Shown here one piece after another: positions 59,194 to 64,000 of a stretch of 64,000 nucleotides of DNA. The notes below the pieces were generated by a model. That model was not told the origin of the DNA. It ran no database searches and saw only the letters and a program-made list of their open reading frames with translations. How positions within the stretch are numbered: the stretch's first letter is position 1; each line of letters opens with the position of its first letter. Source of the DNA: Amycolatopsis sp. NBC_00345 (lineage in GTDB: Bacteria > Actinomycetota > Actinomycetes > Mycobacteriales > Pseudonocardiaceae); NCBI RefSeq assembly GCF_036116635.1, contig NZ_CP107995.1, forward strand, positions 4,340,001-4,404,000, given 5' to 3'. The translations under genes and the position numbers were made by a program.

Positions 59194-60428
59194 CGCGGTG
59201 CGCTCCCATTCGCGTCGGCCCACGGCTGTCCGGAGGCCATCCCCGGGGCCGGGGTGGAGCTCGGCCCGCCCTTGAGGCCTGCGTTCACCCCCGGGTTGTC
59301 GTCCAGCACGCTGGTGCTGACCTGCACCACGCCGTGGAAGTAGTGGCCTTGCGCGTCGTAGTTGGCGAAAGCCGCGCCCCAGTTGGACAGCCAGCCCATC
59401 AGGTCGGGGGTGTAGGGCCGCAGGAACGCCACGGCGGGGTTGAGCTGGGTGGCGGCCTGGGTGATCCCCGGCAGCACCCCGTGCGCGCTGTCGAGCAACG
59501 CCGGTGTCGTCTGCAGCAGGGCGGTCGCGGACCGCAGCGTCGGGCGCAGGTCGGCGATGGCCGGTCGCAGGTCGGTGAGCAGCGGGCTGAGGTTGCGTGC
59601 CAGCGAAGTCAGCTGTTTCGTCGCCGGCTGCGCATCCTGCAACAGCGGCACGGCGGCGTCCACGGCGCCCGGCACCCGGTCCACGGCCTGCTGCGCACTG
59701 TCCAAAGTGGAGGGCAACGCGCCCAGCGCCTGCTGCAGCTGGGACTGCTCGGCCGCGAGCGTGTCCGTCGCACTGGTCAGGTTGCCGATCACCTGGCGCA
59801 CCTGCTGCTGGCGCGCGACGACCGGGTCCATCAGCCGGCGCAGGTCGGTGATCAGGTTCTGGATCGCGGGGCCGTCCTGGCCGACCGCCTTGAGCACCGC
59901 GCCGAGTTCGTTCACGGCGGGACCGGCCGTGCTCAGCGTCGCCTTGATGTCGTCCGGATGGGCTTTGAGGCTCTGGTCGAGTTGCTGCACCACCGAGTTC
60001 AGATGCGACCGGGTCCGCGGGTCCAGCGCGGCCAGCACCTGGTCGAGCTCCACCTGCTCCCCGCCCGCGGGCAGCATCGCCCCCGAAGGGACCACCGGGT
60101 TGGCGGCCGGGCCGGGCGTCAGCGACACGACGCGCTCCCCGAGCAGGCCGCGCCACTGCACCTGGGCCGTGCTGCCCGCGTGCAATGGCGCGTGGGCGTC
60201 GTCGACCGAGACGGTCACCAGCGCGCTGCCGTCGCGCGTGGCCAGGCCGGTGACCTGCCCGACCTCGCTGCCGCTGATCTCGACCCGCGAACCGTCCAGC
60301 AGATTGGCCGCGTTCGGCATCACCAGCTGGATCTCGTATCCGTGCTGCTGCGCGGCCAGCAGGTAGCCGCCACCGACGACGGCGACGGCCAGCACCGCGG
60401 CGCCGGTCAGCCACTTCGTGACGCCCAT
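59190..60428 (-). CDS. mceA: Mce family protein, first of six
   Basis: A 412-residue Mce protein directly behind the ATPase gene, one base apart. It has an N-terminal helix (LTGAAVLAVAVVGGGYLLA), the MCE domain (LDGSRVEISGSEVGQVTG; GLLGERVVSLTPGPAANP), a helical body and a tail with VQVSTSVLDDNPGVNAGLKGG. It is the first of six co-transcribed Mce chains; the whole set is needed for the classic transporter. Confidence 0.88.
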   Translation of the reverse strand: MGVTKWLTGAAVLAVAVVGGGYLLAAQQHGYEIQLVMPNAANLLDGSRVEISGSEVGQVTGLATRDGSALVTVSVDDAHAPLHAGSTAQVQWRGLLGERVVSLTPGPAANPVVPSGAMLPAGGEQVELDQVLAALDPRTRSHLNSVVQQLDQSLKAHPDDIKATLSTAGPAVNELGAVLKAVGQDGPAIQNLITDLRRLMDPVVARQQQVRQVIGNLTSATDTLAAEQSQLQQALGALPSTLDSAQQAVDRVPGAVDAAVPLLQDAQPATKQLTSLARNLSPLLTDLRPAIADLRPTLRSATALLQTTPALLDSAHGVLPGITQAATQLNPAVAFLRPYTPDLMGWLSNWGAAFANYDAQGHYFHGVVQVSTSVLDDNPGVNAGLKGGPSSTPAPGMASGQPWADANGSAPR

Positions 60429-60429
60429 G

Positions 60430-61251
60430 TCAGTCCATCCCCAGTGGACCGACCGAGTCGCCGGCCAGGAACTGCCGCACGAACGGGTCTTCCGAGGCGA
60501 ACGCGTCGTCGGCCGCGCCGTAGTAGACCACCCGGCCCTGCCAGATCAGGCCGACGTAGTCGCTGACCTTGCGCGCCGTGCGGATGTCGTGCGTGACCAC
60601 GACGTAGGTGCCCTGGTCGTCGGCGTGCACCTTGAGGATCACGTCGTTGAGCAGGCTGGTGCGCACCGGGTCGAGGCCGGAGTCCGGCTCGTCGAACAGC
60701 ACGATCTCCGGGTTGAGCACCAGCGCCCTGGCGAACCCGGCGCGCTTCTTCATGCCGCCGGAGATCTCGTTCGGCGCCTTCTTCTCGGCGGCCTCCAGGC
60801 CGACCTCCTTGAGCCGCTCCATCACGATCTCGCGGATGTCGGCCTCGGGCAGGTCGGTGTGCTTGCGCAGCGGGAAGGCGACGTTGTCGTAGACGTTCAT
60901 CGAGCCGAACAGCGCCCCGTCCTGGAACAGGACGCCGAACCGCTTGCGCAGCTCGGCGCGTTCGCGCTCGCGCACCTTCCAGATGTCCTGGCCGAAGATC
61001 TCCACGGTGCCCGAGTCCGGTTCGAGCAGGCCCACCATGTGCTTGAGCAGCACGCTCTTCCCGGTGCCGGACGGGCCGAGGATCGTGGTGACGGCCCGTG
61101 GCTTGAACTCCAGCGTGAGCCCGCGCATGACCTGGAACGAGCCGAACGACTTGTACAGGTCCCGGACCGTGGCGACCGGCCCCGTCCCGCTGTCCTGCGG
61201 GACAGCCGGGAGCACGTCGGTGCTGTGCCCACCGCGACTCTGCGGATCCAT
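60430..61251 (-). CDS. Mce/Mla-type ABC ATPase (MlaF/Mkl-like)
   Basis: A 273-residue ATPase that powers the YrbE-Mce transporter. Walker A is GPSGTGKSVLLKHMVGL, the signature is ISGGMKKRAGFARAL and Walker B is IVLFDEPDSGLDPV; the last two are diagnostic of the MlaF/Mkl family. The switch His is in VVTHDIRTARK. In mycobacteria the single ATPase MceG is usually encoded away from mce operons, whereas here it lies between yrbE and mceA. GAGGAG precedes ATG 61251. Confidence 0.93.
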   Translation of the reverse strand: MDPQSRGGHSTDVLPAVPQDSGTGPVATVRDLYKSFGSFQVMRGLTLEFKPRAVTTILGPSGTGKSVLLKHMVGLLEPDSGTVEIFGQDIWKVRERERAELRKRFGVLFQDGALFGSMNVYDNVAFPLRKHTDLPEADIREIVMERLKEVGLEAAEKKAPNEISGGMKKRAGFARALVLNPEIVLFDEPDSGLDPVRTSLLNDVILKVHADDQGTYVVVTHDIRTARKVSDYVGLIWQGRVVYYGAADDAFASEDPFVRQFLAGDSVGPLGMD

Positions 61252-61280
61252 CGGAACTCCTCAACGCCACCGCGGGCGGT

Positions 61281-62123
61281 CTAGTTGGCTATCGGGGTCT
61301 GGATGCTCGTGCCGAAGAACAGCTGGTAGAGGATCGCCGCCGCGCCGGACACGATGATCATGTTGACCATCATCGATTTCGCGGTGTTGCGGCCGACGCC
61401 GACGGGGCCGCCGGAAGCCGTGTAGCCGTAGAAGCAGCCGACGACGACCACCAGCGTGGAGAGCAGCACCGCCCAGATCAGCGCGTACAACAGGTCGACG
61501 GGGGTCTGGAAGGACCAGAAGATGTTCGAGTAGCCGCCGGGAGACGTCGTCTCCAGCATCGGCTGCACCACCGCCCAGGAGCCGAGGTACTGGCACCCCT
61601 CCCCCGCGATGAACATGAAGGGGGCGGCCAGCCACATCGCCCACAGCCGGGTGCCGGCGAGGTAGGCGCGGGAGTGGATGCCCATCACCTCGAGCGCGTC
61701 GATCTCGTCGCTGATCCGCATCGAGCCGATCTCGGCCACGTAGCCGCAGCCGACCTTGGCCGCCAGCACCCAGCCCCACATCGACGTCGAGTCCGCCTTC
61801 AGGTCGCCGATCGAGGTGAACACGCCCACGTAGCCGGACGCGCCGACCTGGTCGAGGATGTAATGGCCCTGCAGACCGGTTTCCGCGCCGATCGCGAACA
61901 TCATGAACCAGATGATGATGCCGCTGGACCGGATCAGGATGGCCGCCTGCCGCAGTACCTCGGAGAAGTAGAGCCCGAGGGTCAGCGGCATCTCCGCCAG
62001 GACCCGGAAACCGAAGTAGGCGATGTCGCCGACGGTTTCGGCGGCACCCCGCAGGACGTTCGACCGCTTCGGGACCGGGGTCCGCAGGTCCGGGAGCTTC
62101 ACGGGCTTCTCGACTGTTGTCAT
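61281..62123 (-). CDS. yrbEB: MlaE/YrbE-family permease B
   Basis: A 280-residue permease subunit of the Mce transporter. It has an amphipathic N-terminus, then five or six hydrophobic segments. The conserved cytoplasmic loop has GSMRISDEIDALEVMGIHS, which contacts the ATPase, followed by GYTASGGPVGVGRNTAKSM. It starts with the same MTTVEKP as the upstream YrbE, evidence of a recent duplication of the leader. Pairs with the preceding gene 13 bases upstream. Confidence 0.92.
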   Translation of the reverse strand: MTTVEKPVKLPDLRTPVPKRSNVLRGAAETVGDIAYFGFRVLAEMPLTLGLYFSEVLRQAAILIRSSGIIIWFMMFAIGAETGLQGHYILDQVGASGYVGVFTSIGDLKADSTSMWGWVLAAKVGCGYVAEIGSMRISDEIDALEVMGIHSRAYLAGTRLWAMWLAAPFMFIAGEGCQYLGSWAVVQPMLETTSPGGYSNIFWSFQTPVDLLYALIWAVLLSTLVVVVGCFYGYTASGGPVGVGRNTAKSMMVNMIIVSGAAAILYQLFFGTSIQTPIAN

Positions 62124-62136
62124 CGCCGGCCGCCCT

Positions 62137-62994
62137 TCACCGCAGCATCAGCAGGTTCGGGTTGAGCCCCTGCGCGATCGCGTTGAAGAAGAAGTTGAAC
62201 ACCCAGACCATCGCGAAGCAGATGACAACCGCCTGGTTGACCGCCCGGCCGACCCCCTCGGGGCCGCCGCCGGCGTTGAGTCCTTTGTAGCTGCAGATCA
62301 CGCCGATGAACAGGCCGGTCAGGAGCGTCTTCAGCTCGGCCCCCCACACGTCGGCGGCGTACAGATTGTGCGACATGCTGTCGATGTACGCGCTCGACGT
62401 GGTGTCGGCGAGCGCGCTCACCGCGACCAATCCGAGCAGCACGCCGACGAACGACGTGAGGCAGTTGAGCAGGGCGCACATCACCGCCGTCGCGATCACC
62501 CGCGGGATCACCAGCATCCGCAGGACGTCCATGCCGAGCACCTTGAGCGCGTCCAGCTCCTCACGGGCCCGGCGCGCGCCGAGGTCGGACGTGATCGACG
62601 TGCCGATCACGCCGGCCACGACCATGCCGACCATGAACGCGGCGATCTCGCGGATGTCGGCCATCACCCAGAACGCGCCCATCCGGTTCGCCGCGCCGAG
62701 CAGCCCGAGCAGGCCGACGCCCATCACCGTGATCAGGAAGCCGAACCCGGCCATCGCGAAAGTGGCCGGCCAGAAACACAGGCGCAGCAACGCATACATC
62801 TCGTCGAGGGTGTCTTTCCAGTAGCCCCTCGGGTGGCGGATCGCGCTGGCCAGCACCTGCCCCAGCAGCTGGCAGATCCGGCCCACCTCCAGCACCACCG
62901 TGCGCGCCGGCCCGGGCACGAGGCCGATGGCGCGTTCCGTTCCCCGGACGCGGCGGCGCGGCGGCGCCGCACCGGGTTTCTCGACCGTGGTCAC
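62137..62994 (-). CDS. yrbEA: MlaE/YrbE-family permease A
   Basis: A 285-residue MlaE-type permease. The conserved coupling loop is TSDLGARRAREELDALKVLGMDV, and the C-terminal motif is YKGLNAGGGPEGVGRAVNQAVV. Hydrophobic segments cover about 75-100, 110-135, 165-190, 215-235 and 255-275. It begins with GTG 62994, two bases after the TGA of the SCP2-like gene, so expression is coupled. It forms the membrane heterodimer with the next gene product. Confidence 0.92.
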   Translation of the reverse strand: MTTVEKPGAAPPRRRVRGTERAIGLVPGPARTVVLEVGRICQLLGQVLASAIRHPRGYWKDTLDEMYALLRLCFWPATFAMAGFGFLITVMGVGLLGLLGAANRMGAFWVMADIREIAAFMVGMVVAGVIGTSITSDLGARRAREELDALKVLGMDVLRMLVIPRVIATAVMCALLNCLTSFVGVLLGLVAVSALADTTSSAYIDSMSHNLYAADVWGAELKTLLTGLFIGVICSYKGLNAGGGPEGVGRAVNQAVVICFAMVWVFNFFFNAIAQGLNPNLLMLR

Positions 62995-62995
62995 G

Positions 62996-63424
62996 TCAGT
63001 TCACCGCGTCGACCAGATCGGCACGCCCGGCTTCGCGCAGGATGTTCTCGTACGTGCCGAACAGCGGCTTGGTGATCGGGACCACCTTCATCACCGCGGA
63101 GACCTTGCCCTTGGTCTTGATCTGGCCGCGGGCCATCGCCAGCGCGACGTTGACCTTGCCGAGCCAGAACCGGTGCGCGGTGTCGGCCAGCATCTCCAGC
63201 TCGGCGTCGATCGGACGCGTCACCGGGGCGCCGCCGTCCCGCCCCAGCTGCACGACGCCTTCACCGAAGTCGATCACGATGGTCGATTCCGGGTCCGACT
63301 GGTTGAGCTTGAGCACGGAGCCGACCTTCCGCAGCTTCGGCCCCAGCTCGGGGTCCGCCAGGCTCACCTGGAAGATCTTGCCCAGGTAGCGGTAGACCTC
63401 GTCCTCGTCCTTGAAGACACCCAC
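62996..63424 (-). CDS. SCP2-like sterol-carrier protein
   Basis: A 142-residue soluble protein of the SCP2 sterol-transfer fold type. It has VGSVLKLNQSDPESTIVIDF and DAELEMLADTAHRFWLGKVN, then ALAMARGQIKTKGKVSAVMKV, the usual end of SCP2 domains that bind lipid in an internal tunnel. GTG 63424 has AAGGAG five bases upstream. It lies between the ferredoxin and YrbE genes, so it may collect the lipid delivered by the Mce system on the cytoplasmic side. Confidence 0.8.
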   Translation of the reverse strand: MGVFKDEDEVYRYLGKIFQVSLADPELGPKLRKVGSVLKLNQSDPESTIVIDFGEGVVQLGRDGGAPVTRPIDAELEMLADTAHRFWLGKVNVALAMARGQIKTKGKVSAVMKVVPITKPLFGTYENILREAGRADLVDAVN

Positions 63425-63446
63425 GAGAGCTCCTTTGCTCGAATCG

Positions 63447-63647
63447 CTATTCGTCGTGAAGGGAGATCGCCCGCTCCGGGCACGTCTCGACCGCTGCGGC
63501 CGCCGCGTCGGCCAGCTCGGGTGGCACGGTTTCCATCAGGGCAAGGGATTTGCCCTGGTCGTCGTCGACGTCGAAGAGCTCCGGCGCCCGGACCGCGCAC
63601 CGCGCGTGGCCCTGGCATCGGTCCGCGTCGATCGCGATCCTGATCAC
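63447..63647 (-). CDS. P450-associated ferredoxin
   Basis: A 66-residue ferredoxin with ligands in DRCQGHARC and TCPERAI. The His in the second ligand position (C-x2-H-x2-C) marks the [3Fe-4S]-type ferredoxins that serve actinobacterial P450s. GTG 63647 is chosen because its GTGA overlaps the P450 stop by four bases and GGAG lies near; ATG 63659 is the alternative. It passes electrons to the P450 encoded just upstream. Confidence 0.88.
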   Translation of the reverse strand: MIRIAIDADRCQGHARCAVRAPELFDVDDDQGKSLALMETVPPELADAAAAAVETCPERAISLHDE

Positions 63648-64000
63648 TGCTCCGGCCATTCGTCGAACACCACCGGCACCGTTTTCACACCCCATGTGTT
63701 GCCGGTGTGCCAGACGGCCTCTTTGCCGGGCGCGACCCGGTAGCGCGGGACACGGTGCAGGAACTCCCGCAGCAGGGTCTTCAGCTCCAGCCGCGCCAGG
63801 TGCGAACCGAGGCACCGGTGGATCCCGGAGCCGAACCCGAGGTGACGGTTGGGCTGGCGATCGAAGACCAGCTCGTCCGGGTCCGGGAACTCCTCCGGGT
63901 CCCGGTTGGCCGCGGGCCACAGCAGCAGGAGCCGGTCGCCCTCGTCCAGCTGCTGCCCGGCGAACTCGCACGGCTGGGCCACGTTCCGCGCCACGCCGGG
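63644..64000 (-). CDS. cytochrome P450, C-terminal part (cut by window end)
   Basis: The last 118 codons of a P450. The heme-binding loop FGSGIHRCLGSHLARLEL contains the Cys ligand and agrees with the FGxGxHxCxG pattern. The meander before it (ANRDPEEFPDPDELVFDRQP) is also typical. The N-terminal two thirds lie outside the window, so the family cannot be set. With a ferredoxin, an SCP2-like protein and Mce genes in the same operon, a sterol or fatty-acid hydroxylase is likely but inferred. Confidence 0.9.
   Translation of the reverse strand, partial: PGVARNVAQPCEFAGQQLDEGDRLLLLWPAANRDPEEFPDPDELVFDRQPNRHLGFGSGIHRCLGSHLARLELKTLLREFLHRVPRYRVAPGKEAVWHTGNTWGVKTVPVVFDEWPEQ

Noticed and set aside
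57841..60414. Single 857-residue Mce fusion
   Set aside because: The N-terminal half is mceA read in the wrong frame; ATG 59193 opens the real mceB with its membrane helix.
1..64000. CRISPR arrays, rRNA and tRNA genes
   Set aside because: None seen on either strand when reading through the window.

Overview
The window is very GC-rich, densely coded DNA from an actinobacterium, most likely a Pseudonocardiaceae member such as Amycolatopsis. The evidence is the codon usage, frequent GTG starts, probable leaderless transcripts, a six-gene Mce operon with paired YrbE permeases, a mycothiol-type DinB-fold protein, a DtxR/IdeR-type iron box and many long meaningless shadow frames. The genus is inference; no rRNA or tRNA gene was seen.

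Region 1 (1-7.8 kb) is ordinary metabolism and regulation: a PucR-type regulator convergent with an MHS-family transporter, a secreted lipoprotein esterase, a CocE/S15 hydrolase divergent from a MarR regulator, and a cupin protein divergent from a TetR regulator. Both divergent gaps carry clean palindromic operators.

Region 2 (7.9-23.5 kb) is accessory in character. It starts with a four-gene module: a small Cys-rich protein, a four-helix membrane protein and a TPR protein on the minus strand, facing a 1351-residue TPR-CHAT caspase-like protease on the plus strand. They share a 45-base promoter gap in which two -10 boxes form an inverted repeat. After a 21-bp hairpin come an FAD monooxygenase with a double Lrp-type regulator, a Uma2 nuclease, a DUF6119/TIGR04141-type protein, a DUF222-HNH endonuclease beside an internally deleted IS, and a MerR regulator with a classic 19-bp-spacer promoter. 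This is the best place to look for an undescribed conflict or cell-death system.

Region 3 (23.6-33.2 kb) concerns phosphate. A YegP-like protein and an exported PBP-like protein precede a coupled pair, a degenerate sortase-fold protein and a large wall or membrane protein. These are divergent from pstC-pstA-pstB-pstS. The sortase-like protein has lost both the catalytic Cys and His, and PstS is anchored by a C-terminal helix rather than a lipobox.

Region 4 (33.1-48.2 kb) holds an alpha/beta hydrolase, an AraC-regulator fragment, a strong iron box ahead of a secreted Asp-box beta-propeller protein, a maleylpyruvate-isomerase-fold protein, kynureninase, an MFS transporter, a LolD/FtsX-type ABC exporter divergent from an OmpR-type two-component system, and a large NB-ARC/LuxR regulator.

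Region 5 (48.3-64 kb) is a minus-strand run of 16 tightly packed genes: cytochrome P450 (cut by the window end), ferredoxin, SCP2-like protein, two YrbE permeases, MlaF-type ATPase, six Mce proteins, an ECF-type sigma factor, an MMPL transporter, a parvulin-type foldase and a small membrane protein. The content suggests import and handling of a sterol or other lipid, with its own regulator and envelope-assembly factors built into the operon.
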